A stretch of DNA of 50,975 nucleotides, from NCBI RefSeq assembly GCF_004349055.1, contig NZ_SMKX01000052.1, positions 1 to 50,975 of the forward strand. Direction: 5' to 3'. Numbering within the stretch: the first letter of the stretch is position 1; each line of letters opens with the position of its first letter. The translations under genes and the position numbers were made by a program. This stretch comes from Kribbella antibiotica. GTDB lineage: Bacteria; Actinomycetota; Actinomycetes; Propionibacteriales; Kribbellaceae. This document shows positions 8,472 through 16,925 of this stretch, piece by piece. The notes beneath the pieces were generated by a model. The model searched no databases, was not told the origin of the DNA, and was given only the letters and a program-made list of their open reading frames with translations.

Positions 8472-8525
8472 CCGTTGTTCACCGTTGTGACTGAGACAGC
8501 AGTGCAGCGGGTAGGGGGCCTCGAA

Positions 8526-8537
8526 TAAGCTGCGGAT
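8526..8537 (+). promoter_or_regulatory. aroG -10 element, predicted leaderless start
   Basis: TAAGCT at 8526-8531 ends 6 nt before the aroG ATG. This places the transcription start at or next to the A of the ATG. No Shine-Dalgarno sequence precedes the gene, which fits a leaderless mRNA. Confidence 0.5.
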
Positions 8538-9911
8538 ATGCAATTTGCGACGTTGAGTGCCGGGGAAGTGCCTGGGGTTCCCACTTTGGACGAGCTGCGG
8601 GAGATGAAGCCGCTGCAGCAGCCGGAGTGGCCTGACCCGGTGGCGCTGGAGCAGGTCATCAGGGAGCTGCGGACGCTGCCGCCGCTGGTGTTCGCCGGTG
8701 AGTGCGACGACCTGACGACCAAGATCGGCGCCGTGGCGCGCGGCGAAGCCTTCCTGCTGCAGGGCGGTGACTGCGCGGAGACCTTTGACGGGGTGACCGC
8801 GGAGAACATCCGGGCCAAGCTGCGGGTGCTCCTGCAGATGTCGGTCGTGCTCCAGTACGCCGCGAGTGTGCCGGTCGTGAAGGTCGGCCGGATCGCCGGG
8901 CAGTACGCCAAGCCGCGGAGCTCCGGCGAAGAGACCCGCGACGGCGTGACACTGCCGTCGTACCGGGGAGATGCGGTCAACGGGCTGGAGTTCACGCCCG
9001 AGGCGCGCATTCCGGACCCGCGCCGGCTGCGCGGGGTCTACAACGCGGCCGCCGCGACGCTGAACCTGACGCGCGCGTTCACCACCGGTGGGTACGCCGA
9101 CCTGCACCAGGTCCACGCGTGGAACACCGACTTCGTGAACTCCTCGCCGGTCGGCCGGCGGTACGAGCAGCTCGCGACCGAGATCGAGCGGGCGCTCGCC
9201 TTCATGCGCGCCTGTGGGGCGACGGCCGACGAGTTCAAGACCGTCGACTTCTACGCCTCGCACGAGGCGCTCATCCTCGAGTACGAACACGCGCTGACCC
9301 GGATCGACTCACGCACCGAGCAGCCGTACGACGTCGGCGGCCACCTGCTATGGGTGGGGGAGCGGACGCGTCAGCTGGATGGTGCGCACATCGAGTTCCT
9401 GTCCTCGCTGTCGAACCCGCTCGGCGTGAAGATCGGCCCGACCACGACTCCGGAGTACATCCGGGCCCTGATCGACAAGCTGAACCCGAAGGGCGTCGAG
9501 GGCCGGCTGACCTTCATCACCCGGATGGGCGCGGGCAAGATACGCGACGGGCTGCCGCCGCTGCTGGAGGCCGTCCGTGACCACGGTTCGCCGATCGCGT
9601 GGGTCTGCGACCCGATGCACGGCAACACCTTCGAAACCCCGAACGGCTACAAGACCCGCAGCTTCGACGCGGTCATGGACGAGGTCCAGGGCTTCTTCGA
9701 CGCGCACGAGCAGGTCGGCACCTGGCCGGGCGGTATGCACATCGAGCTCACCGGCGACGATGTCACCGAGTGTGTCGGCGGTGGTGAGGCGCTGGTCGCC
9801 GAGGACCTCGCGAACCGGTACGAGACGGCCTGCGACCCGCGGCTGAACCGGCACCAGTCGCTCGAGCTCGCCTTCCTGGTCGCCGAGCGGCTGCGGGCAG
9901 CACGGGCGTGA
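8538..9911 (+). CDS. aroG: Class II 3-deoxy-7-phosphoheptulonate synthase
   Basis: 457 aa, the same size as the M. tuberculosis AroG (Rv2178c). Condenses phosphoenolpyruvate and erythrose 4-phosphate as the first step of the shikimate pathway. The metal ligand Cys is C79 in LLQGGDCAETF. The PEP-binding KVGRIAGQYAKPRS follows at 115-128. Later motifs WVCDPMHGNT and GGMHIELTGDDVTEC supply the His and Glu metal ligands, and YETACDPRLN the Asp. It is followed without a gap by the threonine aldolase-like gene (GTGA overlap). The location near a PASTA kinase gene and plsC matches the mycobacterial order. Confidence 0.95.
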   Translation: MQFATLSAGEVPGVPTLDELREMKPLQQPEWPDPVALEQVIRELRTLPPLVFAGECDDLTTKIGAVARGEAFLLQGGDCAETFDGVTAENIRAKLRVLLQMSVVLQYAASVPVVKVGRIAGQYAKPRSSGEETRDGVTLPSYRGDAVNGLEFTPEARIPDPRRLRGVYNAAAATLNLTRAFTTGGYADLHQVHAWNTDFVNSSPVGRRYEQLATEIERALAFMRACGATADEFKTVDFYASHEALILEYEHALTRIDSRTEQPYDVGGHLLWVGERTRQLDGAHIEFLSSLSNPLGVKIGPTTTPEYIRALIDKLNPKGVEGRLTFITRMGAGKIRDGLPPLLEAVRDHGSPIAWVCDPMHGNTFETPNGYKTRSFDAVMDEVQGFFDAHEQVGTWPGGMHIELTGDDVTECVGGGEALVAEDLANRYETACDPRLNRHQSLELAFLVAERLRAARA

Positions 9912-10924
9912 TCGATCTCCGGTCGGACACCGTCACCCGGCCGTCGGCCGGGATGCTGGCGGCGATGACGAGCGCGCCGCTCGGCGATGACGTGTACGGC
10001 GAGGACCCGACCGCCAACCAGCTCGAGGAGACCGTCGCCGGCCTCCTCGGGCACGAGGCGGGCCTGTTCACGGTGACCGGCTCGCTGGCGAACCTGCTCG
10101 GCGTACAGGCTCTGGTCCCGCGTGGCGGTGAGCTGTTGTGTGAGGCGAGTGCGCATGTGGTGCGCGCCGAGCTCGGCGCGCACGCGGCCGTCAGCGGCGT
10201 CACCACCCGCACGTGGATCGGGCCGACCGACCTCACACAGGTCTCGGCATTGATCGCGCCCGACCTCGGTCCGTACTTCGTCACCACCTCGGCCGTCTCG
10301 GTCGAGAACACACACAACTTCGGCGGCGGCGCGATCCAGCACGGGTACGACGCGTTGGCCGACGAGCTCGAATCCCGCGGAATCCCGCTGCACCTGGACG
10401 GCGCCCGCCTCTGGAACGCCGCGGTCGCCACGGGCCGCACCCCTGCCTCGTACGCCGCTCGTGCCGCGGCCGCGAGTGTGTGTCTGTCGAAGGGGCTGGG
10501 CGCACCGGTCGGCTCGGTCCTCGTCGGTTCCGCCGAGCTGATCCGCGAAGCCCGAATCTGGCGGAAGCGGCTCGGCGCGGGTTGGCGACAGGCCGGCGTA
10601 CTGGCTGCTGCTGGTCTCTATGCGGTTGAGCACAACATCGACCGGCTCGCGGAAGACCACGCCAATGCGCGCGTGATCGCTGAGGTCCTCGCCGACGCTG
10701 CGCCCGGCTCGGTCAAACCCGACCAGGTCGACACCAATATCGTCATCGCAGACCTCGCGGTGACGGGCAAAACCGTCGCCGAAGTAGTGGCCGCCGCCCG
10801 CGCCGAAGGCGTCCTTATCGGCGGCGTAGGCGCCACCCAGCTCCGAGTCGTCACCCACCTGGACGCCTCCGCGGCCGACTGCCGCACCGCCGCCTCCACC
10901 CTGGCGCACATCCTCACGCACTGA
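9908..10924 (+). CDS. Low-specificity threonine aldolase-like PLP enzyme
   Basis: 338 aa. Cleaves L-threonine or L-allo-threonine to glycine and acetaldehyde in this family; some members are other beta-eliminating lyases. The N-terminus IDLRSDTVTRPS and the loop GDDVYGEDPTAN are diagnostic. H83 stacks on PLP, D164 (LHLDGAR) binds the pyridine nitrogen, and K195 in CLSKGLGAPVGS is the Schiff-base lysine. The GTG start lies inside the aroG stop (GTGA), so translation is coupled to aroG. That coupling is notable because glycine formation and aromatic synthesis are not directly linked. Confidence 0.88.
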   Translation: MIDLRSDTVTRPSAGMLAAMTSAPLGDDVYGEDPTANQLEETVAGLLGHEAGLFTVTGSLANLLGVQALVPRGGELLCEASAHVVRAELGAHAAVSGVTTRTWIGPTDLTQVSALIAPDLGPYFVTTSAVSVENTHNFGGGAIQHGYDALADELESRGIPLHLDGARLWNAAVATGRTPASYAARAAAASVCLSKGLGAPVGSVLVGSAELIREARIWRKRLGAGWRQAGVLAAAGLYAVEHNIDRLAEDHANARVIAEVLADAAPGSVKPDQVDTNIVIADLAVTGKTVAEVVAAARAEGVLIGGVGATQLRVVTHLDASAADCRTAASTLAHILTH

Positions 10925-11224
10925 CCCGTCGAGCACCCCGCTCGGCCTGCCGCGGATCTGCCCCACATCGCGACCCTGCCCCACATCGCGGATCCGCCGC
11001 CGCCCGCTCCCGCAATCCGCCCAAAGACACGCGCCCGTGTCCTCGGCAGGCCGCCGTTTCTTTGGGCACGAAGTGGCACTTTGGGTATCCACCAGTCATT
11101 TTTTCGGCCGAAATGTGGTTGGTGGGTACTCAAAGTGGGGGTTGGCGCTCAAAGACACGGCGGCTTCTCTTTGGGCGCGAGGGGGCGGGTCGCGAGAACA
11201 GGTAGTTTATGTTTAAATAGTTGA
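10925..11224. other. Hairpin-rich intergenic region
   Basis: No gene is supported. It contains a 14-bp direct repeat TGCCCCACATCGCG at 10959-10972 and 10977-10990, and a 6-bp-stem hairpin GACACGCGCCCGTGTC at 11026-11041 that could end aroG-operon transcription. It also holds the long inverted repeat annotated separately. The last 25 bases before the FMN reductase gene are AT-rich and probably hold its promoter. Confidence 0.6.
11051..11163. repeat. 113-bp imperfect inverted repeat, CTTTGRGC family
   Basis: Arms of about 56 nt run outward from the centre TCGGCCGA (11104-11111). Both arms contain CCGCCG, a TCTTTGRGC module and a CACTTTGRGTAYCCACC segment. Similar modules occur outside it, on the opposite strand near 11020-11033 and on the + strand near 11167-11178. 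The segment around 11079-11109 closely matches 43957-43986, so this is a dispersed repeat rather than a gene-specific terminator. Confidence 0.75.
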
Positions 11225-11788
11225 ATGACTGACATCAGGATCTTGGGGATTTCGGGGAGCTTGCGGGCGGGCTCGCTCAACACGGCGTTGCTGCGGGCGG
11301 CGCAGAAGCATGCGCCGGCGGGCGTGACGATCGAGCTGTACGACGGGCTGGGGGAGCTGCCGCATTACAACGGCGACCTGGACACCGACGAGAACCTTCC
11401 GGAGAGCGTGCGAGATCTGCGGGAGCGGATTCGGGCGGCGGACGGCGTGCTGTTCGCGACGCCGGAGTACAACTACTCGATTCCCGGTGGGCTGAAGAAC
11501 CTGATCGACTGGGCTTCGCGGCCGGCGGCGACCTCGTCGCTGCTGCACAAGCCGGTTGCGATCATGGGTGCGGCGCCGACCAACTTCGGGACCGTACGGG
11601 CGCAGCTGGCCTTGCGGCAGGTGTTCGTCTGGACGCACTCCGATGTCGTCGTGAAGCCCGAGGTGATGGCTTTCAAGGCGCACGAGCGGTTCGACGAGGC
11701 CGGGAACCTGACCGACGACGACACGATCACGCTGGTCACGTCGCTCGTCGACGCCCTCGCTGACAAGGTGCGCACCGCGGCCAAGTAG
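11225..11788 (+). CDS. NADPH-dependent FMN reductase
   Basis: 187 aa, the usual size of the flavodoxin-like NAD(P)H:FMN/quinone reductases such as ChrR. The FMN phosphate loop is GISGSLRAGSLNTALL (8-23). The second diagnostic segment FATPEYNYSIPGGLKNLIDW lies at about 78-97. It should reduce FMN or quinones in the cytoplasm and protect against oxidative stress. The ATG at 11225 follows an AT-rich patch with no Shine-Dalgarno site. The PRPP synthetase-like gene lies 38 bp downstream on the same strand. Confidence 0.9.
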   Translation: MTDIRILGISGSLRAGSLNTALLRAAQKHAPAGVTIELYDGLGELPHYNGDLDTDENLPESVRDLRERIRAADGVLFATPEYNYSIPGGLKNLIDWASRPAATSSLLHKPVAIMGAAPTNFGTVRAQLALRQVFVWTHSDVVVKPEVMAFKAHERFDEAGNLTDDDTITLVTSLVDALADKVRTAAK

Positions 11789-11826
11789 TCTTCGCGGTGT
11801 CGTAGTCGGCAGCGTCGGGGAGAACC

Positions 11827-12804
11827 GTGCGAGAGATCGTCGTGTTCAGCGGAAGTGCTCATAAAGATCTGGCAGAGCGGATCTGTGCAGATCTTGGTGT
11901 CGAGCTCTCACCGGTCGAGATCCATCGTTTCAGCAACGACTGTCTGCAGGCGCAATTGCAGGCGAACTGCCGGCAGCGCGATGTCTACATCGTGCAGCCG
12001 TTGGTGCCGCCGACGCAGGAACACCTGATGGAGCTGCTGCTGATGATCGACGCCGCCCGCGGCGCCTCGGCGCAGCAGATCACCGCGGTGATGCCGCACT
12101 ACGCGTATGCGCGGTCGGACAAGAAAGACGCGTCCCGGATCTCAATCGGTGGCCGGCTGGTCGCCGACCTGCTGGTCGCGGCCGGCGTCGACCGGGTGCT
12201 GACGATGGCGCTGCACGCGCCGCAGGTGCACGGGTTCTTCTCGGTGCCGGTCGACCACCTGACCGCGATCGGCGTACTGGCCGATCACTTCCGCGGCCAG
12301 GATCTGAGCAACACGGTCGTGGTCAGCCCCGACCTCGGCGCCGCGAAGATGGCGACCCAGTTCGCCCGCCTGCTCGGGCTGCCGGTCGCCGCCGGCAGCA
12401 AGCAGCGGCTGGCCGACGACCGCGTCGTGATCGACGCGATCGTGGGTGACGTGAGCGGGAAGCGGGCGATCGTGCTGGACGACGAGATCGCCACGGGTGG
12501 TTCGATCATCGAACTGCTCGACCGGCTGAAGGAGTTCGGCTGCACCGAGGCCGCCGTCGCCTGTACGCACGGTCTGTTCGCCGGAAAGGCCGTCGAGCGG
12601 TTGCGGGCGCATCCGTCGATCACCGAGGTGATCAGCACGGACACGGTCCCGCGGCCCGACGGCTTCCCGGAGCTGCAGGTCAGCTCGGTGGCCGGTCTGT
12701 TCGCCGAGGCGATCAAGCGGATCCACGGCGGTGAGTCGATCAGCAGCCTCTTCGATGGCGTCGACCCGACCCACGCACCGCCGCAGCCCAAGCTGCCCTT
12801 CTAA
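11827..12804 (+). CDS. Ribose-phosphate pyrophosphokinase-family protein, divergent
   Basis: 325 aa. Overall layout matches PRPP synthetase: an N-terminal ATP-side domain (RFSND at 35-39), MALHAPQVHGFFSVPVDHLTA (127-147) with H130, and a C-terminal phosphoribosyl-binding domain with the loop VLDDEIATGGSI (216-227). Key segments differ from housekeeping Prs. The flexible loop usually reads RQDRKxxxREPI but is RSDKKDASRISI here. The ATP-side RFxDGE is RFSND, and the PRPP loop has DDEIATGG instead of DDMIDTGG. It is probably a paralogue with altered regulation or substrate. The start is a GTG at 11827 behind GGGGAG. Confidence 0.85.
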   Translation: MREIVVFSGSAHKDLAERICADLGVELSPVEIHRFSNDCLQAQLQANCRQRDVYIVQPLVPPTQEHLMELLLMIDAARGASAQQITAVMPHYAYARSDKKDASRISIGGRLVADLLVAAGVDRVLTMALHAPQVHGFFSVPVDHLTAIGVLADHFRGQDLSNTVVVSPDLGAAKMATQFARLLGLPVAAGSKQRLADDRVVIDAIVGDVSGKRAIVLDDEIATGGSIIELLDRLKEFGCTEAAVACTHGLFAGKAVERLRAHPSITEVISTDTVPRPDGFPELQVSSVAGLFAEAIKRIHGGESISSLFDGVDPTHAPPQPKLPF

Positions 12805-12824
12805 AGGCCAACCGAGCTAAAGCG

Positions 12825-13655
12825 CTAACCGAGCTCCAGGGTGGTGGTCGCGAAGATGCCGTTCTGGTCGACGTCCGGTACGGCGCCCGTGTACATGCGC
12901 GCACATTCGAACGTCGGCACCAGGCCGAGGCGCTCGGCCAGTTTCATCGCGGGTGCGTTGAGATCGGGAACGTCCACGGCGATCGATTCCCCTTCGGCCA
13001 GGCCCGAGATCAGGGCGGCGGCGATCTCGTCCGAGGCGGCGTAGATCGGGCCGATCCGCGCTCCGGTCCGGGAAGGTCGCCGCACGGCGAAGCCTTCGAG
13101 CTCGCCGTCGCGTACGGCCACGAGTGAGCGGTGCTCCGGTAGGCCCACCCACAGCGCCAGGAAGGCGTCGCGGGGTGCCGGGAAGAACCGGCGATCGTAG
13201 GCTGCCAGCTGGTCGAACGGGATCGTGCGGGCGTCGACCAGCGTGAGGTCGGTGGTGACGGGTGCGGGAACGCCTTCGTGGCGAATGTGGTTGTAGGCAT
13301 GGCGGAAACCGGACTTGCGGTAGTTCGCCTGCTGGTCGACGACTCCGTCGAGCGCGACGTTGCGCGCGCCGAAATGTTCCATCACGCGGCGCCAGAGCTG
13401 GATGCCGTAGCCCTTGCCGCGCTCCGACGAACGGACGATGTACAGCCCGAGGAAGCCGAAGTCGTTGCCGTAGCGAACGCCGGAGACCGAGGCGATCGGC
13501 TCACCGTTCAACCGGCCGACGAAGAAGCCGGCCGGGTCGGCAGCCGCGAACGCCAGTGCATCCGAGTCGCCTGGATTCCACTGCTCGTCAGCTGCCCATT
13601 CGCTGAACAGCCGGACGTCCGCGGCACTGGCCGTCGCGATCTCGAACATGCTCAC
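12825..13655 (-). CDS. Tandem GNAT-family acetyltransferase
   Basis: 276 aa. The N-terminal GNAT domain has the acetyl-CoA loop SSERGKGYGIQLWRRV (about 76-91), then VALDGVVDQQANYRKSGF. The C-terminal half (about 140-276) resembles the second GNAT-like domain of YitH/HolE proteins (Acetyltransf_18), ending MKLAERLGLVPTFECARMY. It should acetylate a small molecule or protein; the substrate is unknown. The start may be GTG 13655, overlapping the upstream stop as GTGA, or ATG 13649. Both place it in one transcript with the propeller-amidohydrolase gene. Confidence 0.82.
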   Translation of the reverse strand: MSMFEIATASAADVRLFSEWAADEQWNPGDSDALAFAAADPAGFFVGRLNGEPIASVSGVRYGNDFGFLGLYIVRSSERGKGYGIQLWRRVMEHFGARNVALDGVVDQQANYRKSGFRHAYNHIRHEGVPAPVTTDLTLVDARTIPFDQLAAYDRRFFPAPRDAFLALWVGLPEHRSLVAVRDGELEGFAVRRPSRTGARIGPIYAASDEIAAALISGLAEGESIAVDVPDLNAPAMKLAERLGLVPTFECARMYTGAVPDVDQNGIFATTTLELG

Positions 13656-16600
13656 CCTTCACAACACAGTCGATGCAGCCACTCGGGCTCGTGCCACCAG
13701 TACTCCGGATCCTGGGCGTGCGCCATGGCGCGGCTGAGACCAGCGGTTGTCGTCTCCTTGCCTGCAAATGGTGCCAGCAGTTGATCGATCGTGTGGAGTT
13801 TGCCCGCGACCATCACCCGATCGACCGCGGCTGCTGCCCGAATGTCGGCCAGCGGATCGCCGGTGACGAACGAGAGGTCGGCCTGGGCGCCGGGCTTGAT
13901 CACGCCGAGCTTGTCTTCGAGATTGAGCCAGCGGGCCGGGTTCCGGGTCGCGGTCGTGAGGGCCTCGTACGGCGTGAATCCGCCCGCGACCATGGACCGC
14001 AGATTGGCGTGCAGTGAGATCGCGATGTTGTCGAGCGGGGTGTCGGTGCCGGAGATCACCAGGCCGCCGCCGCGGTGGATGCGTAACACCATGTCGACGT
14101 TGCCCCGCAGGAGTTCACGCGTTGTCACTCCGGCCGGCCCTGCCGCGGTGTCCACCTCGCCGCGCAGGTAGGTGTATTCCCAGGACGGATACAGCGTCGT
14201 CGTACGGCGATCGGTCAGCAGCGACGGGTCGTCCACGTGCGCCATGGTCGAGTTGAAGAGCGTCGGGGTGACGGACAGGCCGGCCTTGGTGAACAGGGTG
14301 ATGACGTCGGCGTACGCGCGGCCGAGCCGGCTGACCGTGTGGGAGTAGCCGAGCCGGTTGGTCGCGCCGGTGTGTTCCATGCCGTCCATGCCGAGGTGCT
14401 CGGCCGGGTAGAGGTAGTGCGACGACAACTGCAGCCCAAGCCTGTGTACGGCGGCGATCGCGCGGCGCTGGAAGTCGATCGGCAACCGGACATAGGTCTT
14501 CACCATGTCGTAGGCGAGTCCTTCGACGCGATCGAGCTCGAGCTCCAGTTGCCGCACGGTCAGGGTCGGGCGCATGAAGTTGTAGTAGACCCGCGAGCCG
14601 TCGATCGCCTCACCGGTGGCGAAGTAGCGCGGACCGGTCAGGGAACCGTGAGAGAGCGCTTCCCGGGTTTCCTGCATCTGATACGCCGGATCGCCGGGAG
14701 AGCGCGTACTCGTGATCCCGTAGGCCAGCCAGAGATTGCCTTGCCTTGCGCCCCAGGCTCGTCCTCTGAGGTGCCAGTGGTTGTGCGCGTCGATCAGGCC
14801 GGGCATGACGGTCAGTTTGGAGGCGTCGATGTCCGCGCGACCGTGGTGCGGGCGGACCGCGGCGATCTTCGAGCCGTCGATGACGAGGTCGACATCGCGT
14901 CGGAGAGCGGTCTCTCTGCCGTCCCACAGCGCGCCGGCGTGGATCGTGACGTGCTGCTTGATGGTGGCTCGACGTGTTGCGAGATTGATCGGGATCGTGC
15001 GTGGGCGGGAGCCGTGCAGGCCGACACGGCGGAGCCGGCCGTTGTTGAGGTAGAGCAGGGAATCGTTGCCCTGCCAGACGGGCGAGTCGGTGACTTCGGC
15101 GGTGATCGCGCGCGGTTCCGCGGTGAAGCGGCCGCGGTGGTCGACAGGAACGACGTACAGGAGGCTTTCTATGACGAAGGCGAGGTGTTTGCCGTCGGGA
15201 GAGAAGACTGGTCCGTCGTCGCCGCGGGTGGCGAGCGAGCGGAAGGGCATCGGTTCGACGTATTCGAGGGCGGTGGTGGCGATGTCGACGTACAGGAGTT
15301 GGCTGGTGCCTTCGCGGAAGCGTTTGGAGAACGGCTTGACCGCGGCGAGGACCAGCGTCTTGCCGTCGCGCGACCAGCTGACGCGGCCGGGCTGGAAGAG
15401 CGTCGGTGTGAGCTGGCGGACGGCTTTGGTGGCGAGATCGAGGACCCAGGCGATGCCGTCCTGGTCTTGGTAGGCGACCTGTTTGCCATCGGGGGAGAAT
15501 CGCGGTGCGGTCTGAGCGCCGGGCAGGGTGGAGAGTCTGCGGTTGCTGCCGGTGGCGAGGTCGTGCAGCCAGAGGTCAGCGGTGCCGTCGCGGTCGCTTG
15601 CGTACAGCAATGACTTGCCGTCGGGGGAGAAGTCGGGATCGCTGTTGAAGTAGCCGTCGGCAACGAGTTTGCGTGGTTGCCCGCGGCCAGTCGTTGCTGC
15701 CAGCCACAAGGCGTTGAGCGCGCGGAAGGCGACCCAGCGGCCGTCGGGTGAGGCCGTGGGGCCCGCGATTCCAAGCACTGGTCGCGATCCGTTGGATTCC
15801 AGATCGGGGGACTTCGGGCGCGGGCGCTTTGAGGTGATCGGCACTGTGGCAGCGAACGGTACGACGGCGTGGGCGCCGCCGAGGCGATGGCGGACGACGT
15901 GGCCGTCGGCGGTGTAGACGAGTTCGGTGGCGGAGACCCAGGAGGGTGGGAGTGCGAAAACGTCCTTGCCTGCGGTCACTTTCTGGTCGCCGACGACAAG
16001 GTCGCAGACCGGGCCGCTCAGGCGGACATACGCGAGCTGGCCGGTGGGGGAGTAGGCGGGACCGTAGACGCTGCTGCCGGTCTGCGCCGGGACGACGGTA
16101 CGACGGGTGCCGGTCGCTAGGTCGACTTCCGCGATCGAGGATGCGTCGACGGTGAACGCGATCTTCGTACCGTCGGGGGAGACCGCCGGCTCAGCCTCTT
16201 CGGCCGGGTCATCGGTGAGGACGGTGATCGCCTGCGTGGTGAGGTCGAGGCTGTGGATGCCATAGCTACCGGTGTTGCCGCGGTCGGACGAAAAGACGAT
16301 CTTGGTGCCGTCGGGGGTGAAGTGTGGTTCGCGGTGGTCGTATCGGCCGGTGGTGAGCTGGCGCAGGTTGTTGCCGTCAGCATCGATTGACCAGAGGTGG
16401 AAGTTGCCGTCGCGGAAGGACTGGAAGACGATCCGACGGCTGTCAGGTGACCAGCGCGGCCGGGTCGCGTCCTGCAGGTCGTCGGTCAGTCTTTGCGAAA
16501 CCCCGCCCGCTGCCGGCGTCACCCAGATCGCGGTTATCAGGTCGAACGCCAGCCAGCGCCCGTCGGGCGAGGCGGCGACCATCACGTTGGTGCCCTCCGT

Positions 16601-16780
16601 CAGCACCGCGCGGTTGGTGCTCACGCCGGTCGCTGCCGGGTCGGTCGTCGTACCGGTCGCTGCCTGGCTGGTCGTCGTACCGGTTACCGCCGAGACGGCC
16701 GCGACGCCGCCGCTGAGCTGAAGTGCGCGGCGTCGCGAGATGCTCCACGTGCCGGGGTCGGTCGAATCCTCGTGAACCAC
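13652..16780 (-). CDS. TAT-exported TolB-like propeller/amidohydrolase fusion
   Basis: 1042 aa from the GTG at 16780. A twin-arginine signal is present: SRRRALQL at 15-22, then a hydrophobic run. About residues 60-620 hold many WD40-like (PD40) blades with repeated SPDGxxxAF and FSPDGK motifs, as in TolB and Tricorn. The C-terminal third is a metal-dependent amidohydrolase: GLIDAHNHWH with H666 and H668, HYLYPAEH and MEHTGATN for later ligands, and SGTDTPLDN with D913. It is probably a secreted peptide or amide hydrolase with the propeller gating the active site. The open frame extends 133 codons further upstream, but that part lies over the MFS gene. It is followed by the GNAT gene (GTGA overlap). 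Confidence 0.85.
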   Translation of the reverse strand: MVHEDSTDPGTWSISRRRALQLSGGVAAVSAVTGTTTSQAATGTTTDPAATGVSTNRAVLTEGTNVMVAASPDGRWLAFDLITAIWVTPAAGGVSQRLTDDLQDATRPRWSPDSRRIVFQSFRDGNFHLWSIDADGNNLRQLTTGRYDHREPHFTPDGTKIVFSSDRGNTGSYGIHSLDLTTQAITVLTDDPAEEAEPAVSPDGTKIAFTVDASSIAEVDLATGTRRTVVPAQTGSSVYGPAYSPTGQLAYVRLSGPVCDLVVGDQKVTAGKDVFALPPSWVSATELVYTADGHVVRHRLGGAHAVVPFAATVPITSKRPRPKSPDLESNGSRPVLGIAGPTASPDGRWVAFRALNALWLAATTGRGQPRKLVADGYFNSDPDFSPDGKSLLYASDRDGTADLWLHDLATGSNRRLSTLPGAQTAPRFSPDGKQVAYQDQDGIAWVLDLATKAVRQLTPTLFQPGRVSWSRDGKTLVLAAVKPFSKRFREGTSQLLYVDIATTALEYVEPMPFRSLATRGDDGPVFSPDGKHLAFVIESLLYVVPVDHRGRFTAEPRAITAEVTDSPVWQGNDSLLYLNNGRLRRVGLHGSRPRTIPINLATRRATIKQHVTIHAGALWDGRETALRRDVDLVIDGSKIAAVRPHHGRADIDASKLTVMPGLIDAHNHWHLRGRAWGARQGNLWLAYGITSTRSPGDPAYQMQETREALSHGSLTGPRYFATGEAIDGSRVYYNFMRPTLTVRQLELELDRVEGLAYDMVKTYVRLPIDFQRRAIAAVHRLGLQLSSHYLYPAEHLGMDGMEHTGATNRLGYSHTVSRLGRAYADVITLFTKAGLSVTPTLFNSTMAHVDDPSLLTDRRTTTLYPSWEYTYLRGEVDTAAGPAGVTTRELLRGNVDMVLRIHRGGGLVISGTDTPLDNIAISLHANLRSMVAGGFTPYEALTTATRNPARWLNLEDKLGVIKPGAQADLSFVTGDPLADIRAAAAVDRVMVAGKLHTIDQLLAPFAGKETTTAGLSRAMAHAQDPEYWWHEPEWLHRLCCEG

Positions 16781-16879
16781 AGTCGTTCCAATCCCTCGGG
16801 GGCGATCCGGCCACAGACCGGAGGGGACCCCACCGACACTGCCACCGCTGCGCACCCCCAACGACCCGACCGGCGCGTC

Positions 16880-16910
16880 GCCGCCGCTCCGCGGGGTGCG
16901 GAGCGGCGGC
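16880..16910 (-). terminator. Hairpin after the MFS gene
   Basis: A perfect 13-bp stem (16880-16892 with 16898-16910) has a 5-nt loop and lies 16 nt downstream of the MFS stop. There is no T-tract. It probably separates the MFS transcript from the propeller-amidohydrolase gene. Confidence 0.6.
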
Positions 16911-16925
16911 TGGTGGGGTGTGGGA

